Notes under the pieces: generated by a model
Seen by the model: only the letters and a program-made list of their open reading frames with translations
The model's database searches: none
Told to the model about the DNA's origin: nothing
DNA from: Oscillatoria sp. FACHB-1407
Lineage (GTDB): Bacteria > Cyanobacteriota > Cyanobacteriia > Elainellales > Elainellaceae
Assembly (NCBI RefSeq): GCF_014697545.1
Contig: NZ_JACJSA010000027.1
Span: 1-64,000, forward strand
Direction of reading: 5' to 3'
DNA length: 64,000 bases
In this document: one piece after another, positions 36,250 to 45,295 of the stretch
Layout of the letters: the number at the start of each line of letters is the position of its first letter
Position numbering within the stretch: the first letter of the stretch is position 1
Translations under genes and position numbers: made by a program

Positions 36250-37506
36250 ATGAAACGCCCTCAACCTTGCTCCAATCTGTATTCTCTGCCGTTACTTTTC
36301 ATATGCCTGGGCTTATTAAACAGTTGTCGCTCTGGTGAGCCATCTGCCGTTGCCCAACAACCAGAAGGCATTGCAGTCCAACTTGAAATGATCGAAACTA
36401 GTTTGGTTTCCGATAGTTCAAACTATATCGCAACCTTAGAATCCCGTCAGTCTGTGACGTTGCAACCCCGTGTTGAGGGGTTAGTCTCTCGCATTTTGGT
36501 CAATCCAGGTGACACGGTTGCGGCTGGAACCCCACTGATTCAGATTGATCCGGCTCGTCAGCAAGCCGCTGTCGTTAGTTCTGCGGCAGGAATTGAATCT
36601 GCCCGCGCCGATGTTGAGAATGCCAGAGCGACGTTGGCATCCTATCAGGCTGAGAAGTTGGAACGACAGGCCGATCTCGCCTTTATGCAACAGCAATATA
36701 ACCGTTATGTGGCATTGCAAGAGGAAGGTGCCGTTAGCCAGGAAGTTAGAGATGAGTATGGCAACAGTTTAGCGATCGCCCAGGCTAGTTTAGAAGCGAT
36801 GAACGCCCAGATTGAAGCACAACGAGCCGCGATCGCTCGTGCCCAAAGAGTGTTGCAACAGGCGCAAGCCAGCACCCAAGAGCAACAGGTGCAGCTTCAG
36901 TACTACACCATTACGGCTCCTTTTTCGGGTACGGTGGGAGATATTCCTCCCAGGGTTGGAGACTTTGTCAACACCTCAACTCCACTGGTAACCATTACGC
37001 AGAACGAGTCGCTAGAAGTGAATCTCTCCGTTCCGGCAGAGGAAGCCGCCCGGTTGTCTTTGGGGACTCCTATTGAGTTGCTCAACGATGCAGGGGCATC
37101 TGTTGGTACAAGCCGTGTCTCCTTTATCGCACCCAACACCAATAACAGTACGCAATCGGTGTTAGTGAAGGCAATATTTGATAACGCGAGTGGGCAACTG
37201 CGAGCGGACCAACAGGTACGGGGGCGAGTCATCTGGAGTCAAAATTCGGGTGTGATGATCCCCACGACGGCAGTGACCCGCATTGCAGGTGAAAGTTTTG
37301 TCTATGTTGCAGAACCCGCAGAAGATAACTCTGGGTTAGTTGTCCGCCAGCAGCAAGTCGAGTTAGGACAGATTGACGGCAATCAGTATCACGTGATTGA
37401 GGGACTAGAACAGGGCGATCGCATTGCCGTTACAGGGTTATTGCAGTTATCGGATGGAGCCGCCATTCTCTCGGAGACAACAGAACCGAGTAATCCTGAA
37501 ACGTAA
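36250..37506 (+). CDS. RND efflux periplasmic adaptor, lipoprotein
   Basis: A 418-residue membrane-fusion protein of the AcrA/MexA type. The N-terminus has a lipobox (LLNSC, Cys near residue 26), so it is lipid-anchored. Biotinyl-lipoyl halves appear as VEGLVSRILVNPGDTVAAGT and YTITAPFSGTVGDIPPRVGD, separated by a long helical hairpin rich in Ala, Gln and Glu. A beta-barrel and the membrane-proximal domain (GLEQGDRIAVTGLLQL) complete it. The RND pump follows 133 bases later on the same strand. No outer-membrane channel gene is nearby, so a TolC-like protein from elsewhere is expected. Confidence 0.93.
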   Translation: MKRPQPCSNLYSLPLLFICLGLLNSCRSGEPSAVAQQPEGIAVQLEMIETSLVSDSSNYIATLESRQSVTLQPRVEGLVSRILVNPGDTVAAGTPLIQIDPARQQAAVVSSAAGIESARADVENARATLASYQAEKLERQADLAFMQQQYNRYVALQEEGAVSQEVRDEYGNSLAIAQASLEAMNAQIEAQRAAIARAQRVLQQAQASTQEQQVQLQYYTITAPFSGTVGDIPPRVGDFVNTSTPLVTITQNESLEVNLSVPAEEAARLSLGTPIELLNDAGASVGTSRVSFIAPNTNNSTQSVLVKAIFDNASGQLRADQQVRGRVIWSQNSGVMIPTTAVTRIAGESFVYVAEPAEDNSGLVVRQQQVELGQIDGNQYHVIEGLEQGDRIAVTGLLQLSDGAAILSETTEPSNPET

Positions 37507-37639
37507 CTTTGCCAGATGGTAAAGCCCGCTATCGCGTTGTTTTAGCCAACTGAACGGTTGCTTTTAAACATCACTATTAGGCTGTAAGCTTTGCGTTTTG
37601 AGTTTCGTTGCAATTGCCCTCCCTTGCTCTTTTTCACCT

Positions 37640-40600
37640 ATGTTTTCCGACCTCTTCATCAAACGCCCCGTTCTCTCAGCCGTCTTTGCGATCATCATTA
37701 CATTGGTGGGGGCGATCGCCATTCCAACCCTGCCTGTAGAGCAGTATCCCGACATCAGCCCGGTTCAAGTTGTGGTGACGAGTAATTACATTGGAGCCAG
37801 TGCTCAAGTGGTAGAAGAGACCGTTACTACCGTATTAGAGCGGCAGATCAATGGGGTAAAGGGAATGCGCTACATGTCGTCTAGTAGCGCAAACGATGGC
37901 ACCAGTACGATCACTGTCACCTTTGAGCAGGGCTATGACCAGGATATTGCGGCAGTAGATGTACAAAACCGAGTCTCGATCGCCGAACCCCAGCTTCCAG
38001 AAGAGGTGCGGCGAGTAGGCGTCACCGTTCGCAAACAGTCGGCTTCAACCGTTGTTGGGATGGCAATTTTTAGTGATGACGGTCGCTACGACAGCGAATT
38101 TATTAGCAACTACGCCGACCTGTATGTGATTGACGAACTCAAACGTATCCCAGGCGTAGGGGATATTTTTGTGAACGGAGAACGACGTTATGCCATGCGG
38201 TTGTGGCTCGATCCCAATAAGCTAGCGACGCGAGGAATCACCGCTCAAGATGTGGCAACTGCCATTCGGGAACAAAACTTGCAGGTCGGAATTGGGCGTA
38301 TTGGTCAGTCGCCTTCGGTGGACGGGCAACTGTATCAGATTGACTTGCAGGCAAGGGGTAGATTGCGTGAGGTGAGCGAGTTTGAGGAGTTGATCCTGAA
38401 AGCTGAGCAGGATGGCACGCTGGTGAAGCTTAAGGATGTAGGACGAGTTGAATTAGGTGCTGAGAATTACAATACCTTTGCTCGTTGGAGCCGTCAGGAT
38501 GCCCTGGGCTACCGAATTGTGCAGCTTCCTGGCAGTAATGCCCTGGCAACTGCTAACGCCGTTAAAGCAGAAATGGCACGATTGTCAGAAAACTTTCCGC
38601 CTGGGTTAGCCTACGAGATTCCCTACGACCCGACGCTGTTTGTGGTGGAGTCGCGCCAAGAGGTGTTGAAAACGCTGTATGAGGCGATCGCTCTGGTCAT
38701 TCTGGTCATCTTTGTCTTTCTGCAAGACTGGCGTGCCACTCTGATTCCGATTGTCACGATTCCGATTTCTCTGATTGGCACCTTTGCTTTTATCAAAGTC
38801 TTTGGCTTTTCTATGAACAGTTTGACGCTGTTTGGGATTACGCTGGCGACGGGTCTGGTTGTGGATGACGCGATTATTGTAGTGGAAGATATTGCCCGTT
38901 TGATTCAAGAGGAGGGGGTGTCGGCGCGGCGGGCGGCTTCTGAAGCGATGCGAGAGCTATTTGGGGCGGTGATTGCCACTTCTCTTGTATTGATGGCGGT
39001 GTTTGTTCCGGTTGCCTTCTTTCCCGGAACCACGGGTCAACTTTATCAACAATTTGCCTTAACGATCGCCTTTTCCATCGCCCTTTCAACCTTCCTGGCA
39101 TTGACCTTAGCTCCGGCAATGTCGGCTCTGTTACTGCGACAAACCCCCTCCAGTTCGGGTTTTCTCGGTCGAGTCTTTGCTCAAATCAACCGCTTGATTG
39201 ATTGGACGCGACGGAGTTATCGGCGATCGCTAGAGTTTCTCAACCGCGTTAAGTATGTCGTATTAGCCCTTTTTGTGGCATCGCTGGGGCTAACTGCCTG
39301 GATGTATACGGTGGTGCCCACTGGATTTCTCCCCGAAGAAGATCAGGGATTGCTCATCAACATCGTGCAGGGGCCAGACGGCACATCGCTCAATTACACC
39401 AGCGACGTGATTGAGCAAGTTGAAGATGCCATGTTACAGATTCCTGAGATTGCCGGAACTTTTACCCTGGGGGGAGTGGGGGCGATCGGTAATACTTCTA
39501 ATAGTGCTTTTTCTTACATGCCACTGTTGCCCTGGGAGGAACGTGAAGGGCATGAACATTCTGCGCTGGCGTTGTTAGAGCGCATCCGTGAACCATTGTC
39601 TAAGATCACAATGGCTAATATTTTGTCGGTTAACCTTCCTACCATTCAGGGTTTGGGGAGCATTGGTGGTTTCACCTTTGAGTTACAGGATCAGGGCAAC
39701 AACGATATTGATACGTTAGTGCAAGTCAAAAATGACTTAATTCAACAGGCAAACGCTGCACCAGAACTCCAAAATGTTTTCAGCACTTACACCGCTAATG
39801 CACCACAACTGGTCGTTGAGGTGCAACGGGATCAAGCCAGAGCATTGCAGGTTCCGATTGATGATATTTTCTCTACATTGCAGATCTTCCTGGGGTCACA
39901 ATACGTCAACGACTTCAATGCTTTCGCTCGAACCTATCGTGTTTATGTGCAGGCCGACAGCCAGTTCCGCTCTAACCCTGATGACATCAATGAACTCTAT
40001 GTGCGCTCAACCACGGGAGACATGATCCCGATGAGCAAACTGGTGACGATTAGCTCCATCACAGGCCCTCAGGTAGTAAGCCACTACAATCTCTATCGCT
40101 CGATTGAGATTAACGGTTCTCAAGCTCCGGGTTACAGTTCAGGGCAGGCGATCGCCGCAATGGAGCGGATCGCTTCAGAAGTATTGCCCGCCAGCATGAG
40201 TTTTGAATGGTCGGGTTTGTCCTTGGAGGAGATCTCGTCGGGAGGGCAAGCCCCGTTAATTTTTGCCCTGGGGTTAATCTTCGTCTTCTTGGTGCTGGCG
40301 GGTCAGTATGAGAACTTCATTGATCCGGTCATCATTATGTTGACTGTACCGCTTGCCGTTTTGGGTGCATTGTTGGCGCAGGCGATGCGAGGCTTGCCTA
40401 ATGATGTCTACTGCCAGGTAGGACTGGTTATGTTAATTGGTTTAGCGAGCAAAAATGCCATTCTGATTGTCGAATTTGCCAATCAATTAAAAGAACAGGG
40501 CTTATCCGTGACCAAGGCAGCGATCGAAGCGTCAGAATCGCGTCTTCGCCCCATTTTGATGACTGCCCTCTCCTTTATCTTTGGCATCATCCCCCTCGTA

Positions 40601-40831
40601 TACGCGGAAGGAGCAGGGTCAGGCAGTCGCATCTCGCTGGGAACGGCCGTCATGGGTGGCATGATTGTCTCTACATTTTTGAGCTTATTTGTTGTTCCGG
40701 TGCTCTACATCATCATCGGCAACTTGCGCGATCGCTTCACAGATTTCTTCAACAAAAAACCACCTGAACCCCCCATTCCCGAACCTACTGTACAACCGAT
40801 TCAACCGGAGCCTCTCAATGAGCAAGTTTAA
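37640..40831 (+). CDS. RND multidrug efflux pump, HAE1/AcrB type
   Basis: A 1063-residue inner-membrane transporter. It begins MFSDLFIKRPVLSAVFAIII, the standard RND start. Motifs include the porter PVEQYPDISPVQVVV, the TM4 proton-relay region GLVVDDAIIVVEDIAR, and GLASKNAILIVEFANQLKEQ in the second half. Twelve membrane helices and two large periplasmic loops are apparent. The ATG at 37640 is chosen since upstream residues do not fit. It works with the preceding adaptor. Substrates are probably amphiphilic compounds, not determinable here. Confidence 0.95.
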   Translation: MFSDLFIKRPVLSAVFAIIITLVGAIAIPTLPVEQYPDISPVQVVVTSNYIGASAQVVEETVTTVLERQINGVKGMRYMSSSSANDGTSTITVTFEQGYDQDIAAVDVQNRVSIAEPQLPEEVRRVGVTVRKQSASTVVGMAIFSDDGRYDSEFISNYADLYVIDELKRIPGVGDIFVNGERRYAMRLWLDPNKLATRGITAQDVATAIREQNLQVGIGRIGQSPSVDGQLYQIDLQARGRLREVSEFEELILKAEQDGTLVKLKDVGRVELGAENYNTFARWSRQDALGYRIVQLPGSNALATANAVKAEMARLSENFPPGLAYEIPYDPTLFVVESRQEVLKTLYEAIALVILVIFVFLQDWRATLIPIVTIPISLIGTFAFIKVFGFSMNSLTLFGITLATGLVVDDAIIVVEDIARLIQEEGVSARRAASEAMRELFGAVIATSLVLMAVFVPVAFFPGTTGQLYQQFALTIAFSIALSTFLALTLAPAMSALLLRQTPSSSGFLGRVFAQINRLIDWTRRSYRRSLEFLNRVKYVVLALFVASLGLTAWMYTVVPTGFLPEEDQGLLINIVQGPDGTSLNYTSDVIEQVEDAMLQIPEIAGTFTLGGVGAIGNTSNSAFSYMPLLPWEEREGHEHSALALLERIREPLSKITMANILSVNLPTIQGLGSIGGFTFELQDQGNNDIDTLVQVKNDLIQQANAAPELQNVFSTYTANAPQLVVEVQRDQARALQVPIDDIFSTLQIFLGSQYVNDFNAFARTYRVYVQADSQFRSNPDDINELYVRSTTGDMIPMSKLVTISSITGPQVVSHYNLYRSIEINGSQAPGYSSGQAIAAMERIASEVLPASMSFEWSGLSLEEISSGGQAPLIFALGLIFVFLVLAGQYENFIDPVIIMLTVPLAVLGALLAQAMRGLPNDVYCQVGLVMLIGLASKNAILIVEFANQLKEQGLSVTKAAIEASESRLRPILMTALSFIFGIIPLVYAEGAGSGSRISLGTAVMGGMIVSTFLSLFVVPVLYIIIGNLRDRFTDFFNKKPPEPPIPEPTVQPIQPEPLNEQV

Positions 40832-41351
40832 AGACCTCTGCCAGATTTATAATCAATCCCATTCAGAAATGTCGGAATACCTGGAGTCTTGTGTTCAGTT
40901 TGCCGAAACACTGATGAAGGGATTAGAAGTTTATCTCGATGCACCTGCAAAGCGCATTACGTATCGCGATCGCCAGGGTGAAGAAAAATCCTTGAGGGAA
41001 GCTTTGTGTTTAAGAGATGGGGTATGGCACGTTGATGTTGCTTTGACCATGTGTCCTGAAAGTGCCTATCGATTGAGGGCGGCAGAGTTTGCCCGATGTT
41101 ACTATCCCCGTCAAACGGTTCTGCTCTCGTTTGTGATCAAAAAAATCACAGTTGATACATTTCTCGTGGGGTTGGAGAACTACCCGACTCAGTTTACAGT
41201 TGATGCAAAAGAACAGAATAGTCTCACTAAACTATATGAATTTGTAGTCAATGTGCTCGAAGCTTACTACAAACACATCCTGCAAATTATCCTGAAACAG
41301 GATGAATCTCCTCGAAAAGTTGAGTTTGAACATATAGAAAACTATCTCTAA
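40818..41351 (+). CDS. Protein of unknown function overlapping the RND pump gene
   Basis: A 177-residue soluble protein starting MSKFKDLCQIYNQSHSEM. The ATG at 40818 lies 14 bases inside the end of the pump gene in another frame, so translation is probably coupled. The sequence is helical at both ends, with a beta-rich middle (KRITYRDRQGEEKSLREAL, RDGVWHVDVALTMC). No signal peptide or membrane segment. I know no family for it. The overlap suggests a cytoplasmic factor linked to the efflux pump. Longer upstream starts would run against the pump coding sequence. Confidence 0.75.
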   Translation: MSKFKDLCQIYNQSHSEMSEYLESCVQFAETLMKGLEVYLDAPAKRITYRDRQGEEKSLREALCLRDGVWHVDVALTMCPESAYRLRAAEFARCYYPRQTVLLSFVIKKITVDTFLVGLENYPTQFTVDAKEQNSLTKLYEFVVNVLEAYYKHILQIILKQDESPRKVEFEHIENYL

Positions 41352-41502
41352 GAATATTTCTGGATCTATGGCTTCTCTCAATCATGCATGAAGTTCAGAG
41401 AGCAGTTTAGGAGCTTTTTCCCAACTAGAAATAGAACTCCTGAACCTCGTCTTAACCAGCCCTTCAGTTGCTATGTAGAAAATTAAATGTAGGTGTAGAG
41501 TA

Positions 41503-41799
41503 ATGATTGCGTCAACCATATTTAAAATACTGATGCAAGAAGTAGTGATGCAGGAAGCAGTGATGCAAGAAGTAGAAGATCATGACTCAAACTCTGTAAA
41601 ACCAACTCCCGACCTCTCGGCTCGTGAATTGGAAGTATTGCAATTATTGGTTGAAGGGCTGAGCAATCCTGAAATTGCTGCTCACCTATACCTCAGTCCA
41701 AACACTGTTAAAACCCATGTCAGGGGAATTCTCAACAAACTGGGTGTTCAGCACCGTTTGCAAGCGGCTGTAGCTGCCCTGCGTTTGGGGTTGGTTTAA
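41503..41799 (+). CDS. Free-standing LuxR-type DNA-binding protein (no receiver domain)
   Basis: Only 98 residues: an N-terminal stretch with a tandem five-residue repeat (MQEVVMQEAVMQEVE) and then a complete LuxR/GerE HTH, LSARELEVLQLLVEGLSNPE, HLYLSPNTVKTHVRGILNKL and GVQHRLQAAVAALRLGLV. No receiver or ligand domain exists. It lies 150 bases after the RND operon on the same strand. Its HTH closely matches the 75-residue protein in the DevBCA locus (55031-55258). Local control of the exporter is the natural inference. Confidence 0.88.
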   Translation: MIASTIFKILMQEVVMQEAVMQEVEDHDSNSVKPTPDLSARELEVLQLLVEGLSNPEIAAHLYLSPNTVKTHVRGILNKLGVQHRLQAAVAALRLGLV

Positions 41800-41871
41800 A
41801 TCCAGTACCTCATACAAGATCGCAAAATGATTGACAGAATTTTGCTGACTCATCAGTCAATTGTTAATCTA

Positions 41872-41971
41872 TAGCAACTGCCGAGACAGTTAATTTGAGG
41901 GGGTGTGGGGCTGTGCTCCCAACCAAAGGTTCCATCCCTGCACCCCATCCTAACCAACCCCTCGGTTGCTT
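41872..41971. repeat. MITE-like family A copy
   Basis: Left end TATAGCAACTGCCGAGACAG, interior GGGGGTGTGGGGCTGTGCTC, right end AACCAACCCCTCGGTTGCTT. This is one of the most complete copies and defines the family: about 100 bases, inverted TATAGCAAC termini, GC-rich interior. Confidence 0.85.
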
Positions 41972-42348
41972 AAAAACAGACCTGGCGATCGCTCTTAGGA
42001 GTAATCTTGAAGGCGATCGCTAACGTAACAAAACATGAATACTATTCGTCTGTGAGCTCATCTTCCAATAACGTTATTGAAATTGGCAAAAATTGTGAGA
42101 TCCAATTGCAAAATTCTTCCTGTACTTCATTCTTTCTGATAGGTGCAGTGAGTTGATCTTCTGGACTCTTGCTTCAAGGGTTGCTCTGTATCCAAACCTG
42201 ACCTTAAGACCAGGTTCTAGCTCTATCATTTTACCTAGTAAAAGATTAGTAGTATCGTCATAGGCTGAATAGAGCTTCACCCATAGACTAAAGATCATTA
42301 ACACCTGGGTATCGAAACCAAAGCTGTTTGCAGCTAAGGGATGGCTAC

Positions 42349-42437
42349 CGTCGAGACAGTTAGAACAAAGGAGGCGTTACTCTCGCTAGAGTTTTACCTC
42401 TATATGCCAATCTAACCAATCGTTCGACTGCTATAGG
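42349..42437. repeat. MITE-like family A, diverged copy
   Basis: Left part ACCGTCGAGACAGTTAG, right part AATCTAACCAATCGTTCGACTG then CTATAGG. The ends match family A; the interior (GGAGGCGTTACTCTCGC) differs. Confidence 0.6.
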
Positions 42438-42477
42438 ATGAGCATTACCTGGATAAATTAGTCCTGGGGACATCACT

Positions 42478-43008
42478 GTGATACAGCTTGCAGTTCCGGT
42501 TGGAGAATGCGATCACATTCAAGGAGCAGAAAATGCAGCTGTCGTGCTCCTGGAATATGGAGACTATGAATGTTTGCGCTGTAAGGAAATGCACCGCATT
42601 ATCAAAACAATTCAAAAACAGCGTGATCAATCACTTCGCTTTGTATTTCGCCACTTTCCTCTAGTAGCCATTCATCCCATGGCTCAACATCTTGCTGAAA
42701 CTGTGGAAGCAGCAGCTGCACAGGGATATTTTTGGGAGGTCCATGATTATTTATTTGAGCAGCTCCATTTTGCCGGTAATGGCAATTTGCACCGATATGT
42801 CACAACTCTTGGCTTAGATGTAGACCGTTTTGAGCGCGAGATTGCAGAACATCTTTATGTTGATCGAGTCAGGGTAGATTTGCAAAGTGGCTTAGCCAGT
42901 GGAGTAAACGGGATTCCTACGCTTTTTATCAATAATATTCGCCACGATGGCTCATGGGATTTGAACAGTGTGCAGGCTGCTGTAACCACCGCTTACAAAA
43001 CATCGTGA
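42478..43008 (+). CDS. DsbA/thioredoxin-fold protein with CLRC active site
   Basis: A 176-residue thioredoxin-fold protein starting with GTG. The active-site motif is YECLRCKEMH (Cys32, Cys35), where DsbA relatives usually have CPxC. The cis-proline is in NGIPTLFINNIRHDG. The helical insertion between them is typical of DsbA-like proteins. There is no signal peptide, so it is cytoplasmic rather than periplasmic. An AraC-type regulator follows 48 bases later. Its reductase or oxidase partner is unknown. Confidence 0.85.
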   Translation: MIQLAVPVGECDHIQGAENAAVVLLEYGDYECLRCKEMHRIIKTIQKQRDQSLRFVFRHFPLVAIHPMAQHLAETVEAAAAQGYFWEVHDYLFEQLHFAGNGNLHRYVTTLGLDVDRFEREIAEHLYVDRVRVDLQSGLASGVNGIPTLFINNIRHDGSWDLNSVQAAVTTAYKTS

Positions 43009-43056
43009 TACCAGATTAGTCGTCAGTCCAAAACGTTTCCTTCAGAGGCATTATCC

Positions 43057-43512
43057 ATGATAGTTAGCAGCTTGACTTATTCTTCTATTGATCTACAATC
43101 CACTGTTCAAGAAACCCAATCCCTTCAAACCGCCAACCCTCTGGATGGATTGCCTCTGTACAAATTGCAGCGAGTCATTGACTACATGCATCAACATCTT
43201 CATCAAGAGATTCAGTTAGCTGATTTAGCTAAAGTTGCAAAGATGAGTCAGTTTTACTTCTGTCATTTGTTTAAACAGTCTATGGGAACTTCTCCCTATC
43301 AATTTCTGATTCAACAAAGGGTAGAGCGCGCCAAACAGTTGTTGCAGGATGAAGAAATGACGATTAGTGAAATTGCATTAGAATGTGGATTTTCGAATCA
43401 AAGTCATTTCACCCGACGCTTTCGACAATTGACGGGCATTACACCAAAAGTCTATCGAAATCAACAGAAGATGTTGGCTTATGGCTGTAAAGATTCCGCA
43501 TCTGTTGTATAA
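43057..43512 (+). CDS. AraC-family transcriptional regulator
   Basis: A 151-residue regulator that consists of a short unrecognised N-terminus (about 45 residues) and the double-HTH AraC domain: LADLAKVAKMSQFYFCHLFK, GTSPYQFLIQQRVERAKQLL, SEIALECGFSNQSHFTRRFR, LTGITPKVYR. No sensory domain is present. It may regulate the DsbA-like gene just ahead on the same strand. Effector unknown. Confidence 0.92.
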   Translation: MIVSSLTYSSIDLQSTVQETQSLQTANPLDGLPLYKLQRVIDYMHQHLHQEIQLADLAKVAKMSQFYFCHLFKQSMGTSPYQFLIQQRVERAKQLLQDEEMTISEIALECGFSNQSHFTRRFRQLTGITPKVYRNQQKMLAYGCKDSASVV

Positions 43513-43741
43513 GAAATACCCACTGTACTTGTCACTCAACTGAGAACTTTGTGCTTGAGAAAATCATGTAATTCACCCTTCAATTTACTCTCAAGCTGGT
43601 TTCACCCTGTACTTCAGTCTAGGCAGAAATTGCACTAATACACAGACAATCACTCATCTGGAAGAGAGTAACTTTTGGTTGCTATTCCTGTAAAGTTATA
43701 TTGACTTAGGTGTAAGTCAGCGTCAATAGTATGCAAAAGAC

Positions 43742-44662
43742 ATGAAGCCTAGCGGCAACATTGATGAATCAAATTCAGCTAATCATTCACCTATCATTGT
43801 TTCGGTTCGCCAAATTTATCTACCTGCTATACAACCCCGTCGATATTTTAATTCACAATCCAATCAGAGATTAATTCAGTCCATCAAGACTCACGGCATT
43901 CTTCAACCGCTATTGGTGCGTCCAAGAGCGGTAGGAGGTTATGAACTCGTAGCTGGAGAACGTCGTTACCGGGCTGCGATCGCGGCTGAGTTGGAGCGTG
44001 TGCCCGTTCTCATTCGAGAGCTAACTGATGCAGAGGCAGCAGAGATAGGCTTGATGGAGAACCTGCTGAGGGAGGATCTGAATCCCTTAGAGGAGACAGA
44101 GGGTATCCTGCATCTGTTAGCAATGCGGCTCAATCGGTCTATTGAAGAAATTCCACGGTTGTTACACCAGTTACAACATCAGTACAAAAAACGGATAGGT
44201 GAAACGTCCAAGCATAGTCTTGAACAGGAAGAACACCATGGAGACAATCAGGACAGTTTAACACTCATCACCGTGGAAGCTGTGTTTGCGAGTTTGCAGC
44301 GGATGAGTTGGGTTTCATTTGTCAATAATCGCTTGCCACTTCTCAATCTACCGGGTGATATATTGGGGGCATTACGGCTTGGAAGAATTGAATACACCAA
44401 AGCTAAAGTGATTGCACAGTTGAAGAATGTTGAGCAACGCCAGCAACTATTAGAACAGGCGATCGCACATAATTGGTCATTGAATCGAATTAAGGAAGAG
44501 GTAAAAGCGTTGCAACTTCAAACCTCTACAGTATCCCTTAAACAGCGTGTTGACAGAGCCTATCGTCAACTCAAACAGGTTAAGCCGTGGGAACATCCCC
44601 AAAAACAGAACAAATTGGAGACATTGTTAACAGAGCTAGAAACTCTATTACAGGATGAATAA
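43742..44662 (+). CDS. ParB-like protein without adjacent ParA
   Basis: A 306-residue protein with the ParB/Spo0J core. Motif box I is IQPRRYFNSQSNQRLIQSIK, the CTPase motif is AGERRYRAAIAAE, and box II is LMENLLREDLNPLEETEG. A helix-turn-helix-like region and a C-terminal helical part (around LKQRVDRAYRQLKQ) follow. Neither parA nor parS-like repeats are nearby, so a chromosome-segregation role is not supported by context. It could be a plasmid-derived partition protein, a ParB-like regulator or a nuclease-type homologue. Confidence 0.88.
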   Translation: MKPSGNIDESNSANHSPIIVSVRQIYLPAIQPRRYFNSQSNQRLIQSIKTHGILQPLLVRPRAVGGYELVAGERRYRAAIAAELERVPVLIRELTDAEAAEIGLMENLLREDLNPLEETEGILHLLAMRLNRSIEEIPRLLHQLQHQYKKRIGETSKHSLEQEEHHGDNQDSLTLITVEAVFASLQRMSWVSFVNNRLPLLNLPGDILGALRLGRIEYTKAKVIAQLKNVEQRQQLLEQAIAHNWSLNRIKEEVKALQLQTSTVSLKQRVDRAYRQLKQVKPWEHPQKQNKLETLLTELETLLQDE

Positions 44663-44731
44663 CGGATGCGTTTAGTGATTGGGAGATCTATGAGCTTGGT
44701 TAGGCTACCAGCAATACTGGCGGTCAGGCTA

Positions 44732-45151
44732 TTAGACACTAGGAATGACAGCTACTGCATCGATCTCAAATAACATGCCATCTACCGCTAGTCGTGATAC
44801 TGGAATAAGGGTGCTAGCAGGCTGGCGATCGCGGCTCCACATAGCGTTTCTTGCTGCTGAAATGAGTTTTAATTTCTCCATTGTGTGATCGACGGAAAGG
44901 ATAGTAATTTTTACAACTTGCTCTGGGGATGCTCCAACAGCGGCTAATGCGTTGCGTAAGTTGTTAAAGGACTGCTTTAACTGCTCTGCAAAGTCTTCGG
45001 AAATGAGATTGTCATTTGTATCAGCACCATATTGACCTGCAATATGAACCAGTTTCACTCCAGGAGGGACAACTGTAATTTGTGAGAACCCATAGGTAGA
45101 GGAATCGGGTAGCTCCGGTGGGTTCAGACGCTTGATGAAGTGATCATGCAT
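44732..45151 (-). CDS. RidA-family (YjgF/YER057c) protein
   Basis: A 139-residue protein of the imine-deaminase family. Recognisable parts are IAGQYGADTNDNLI, EQLKQSFNNLRNALAAVGAS, VKITILSVD and SRLAVDGMLFEIDAVAV. An AGGAGA site precedes the ATG at 45151. RidA hydrolyses reactive 2-aminoacrylate-type enamines. The arginine normally needed near the end (R of PAR or EIE motifs) is not obvious here, so activity may differ. It is the first of several small minus-strand enzyme genes. Confidence 0.88.
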   Translation of the reverse strand: MHDHFIKRLNPPELPDSSTYGFSQITVVPPGVKLVHIAGQYGADTNDNLISEDFAEQLKQSFNNLRNALAAVGASPEQVVKITILSVDHTMEKLKLISAARNAMWSRDRQPASTLIPVSRLAVDGMLFEIDAVAVIPSV

Positions 45152-45176
45152 GATCAAATTTCTCCTAGTTTAAAAA

Positions 45177-45202
45177 TTAACTGTCTCGACAGTTGCTATA
45201 AA
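45177..45202. repeat. MITE-like family A terminus fragment
   Basis: TTAACTGTCTCGACAGTTGCTATA is the standard family A right end. Only this end is visible upstream of the RidA gene. Confidence 0.7.
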
Positions 45203-45295
45203 TGCTAAAGATCACACCCCAATGACCAAGCTTTGCCAGTGGGCTAATGCTACATTGGCTCGGATCTTTCGACTCGTGGTTGACAAGATAAAAAC

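Larger units (their letters stand above)
41800..42477. other. Intergenic region with two family A repeats
   Basis: Holds family A copies at 41872-41971 and 42349-42437. A minus-strand open frame at 42074-42304 (76 codons) has fairly protein-like composition but no family I can name and no clear ribosome site, so I do not call it a gene. Confidence 0.5.

Noticed and set aside
42074-42304. 76-codon minus-strand frame
   Set aside because: Moderately protein-like but lacks a ribosome site, homologues known to me or operon context.
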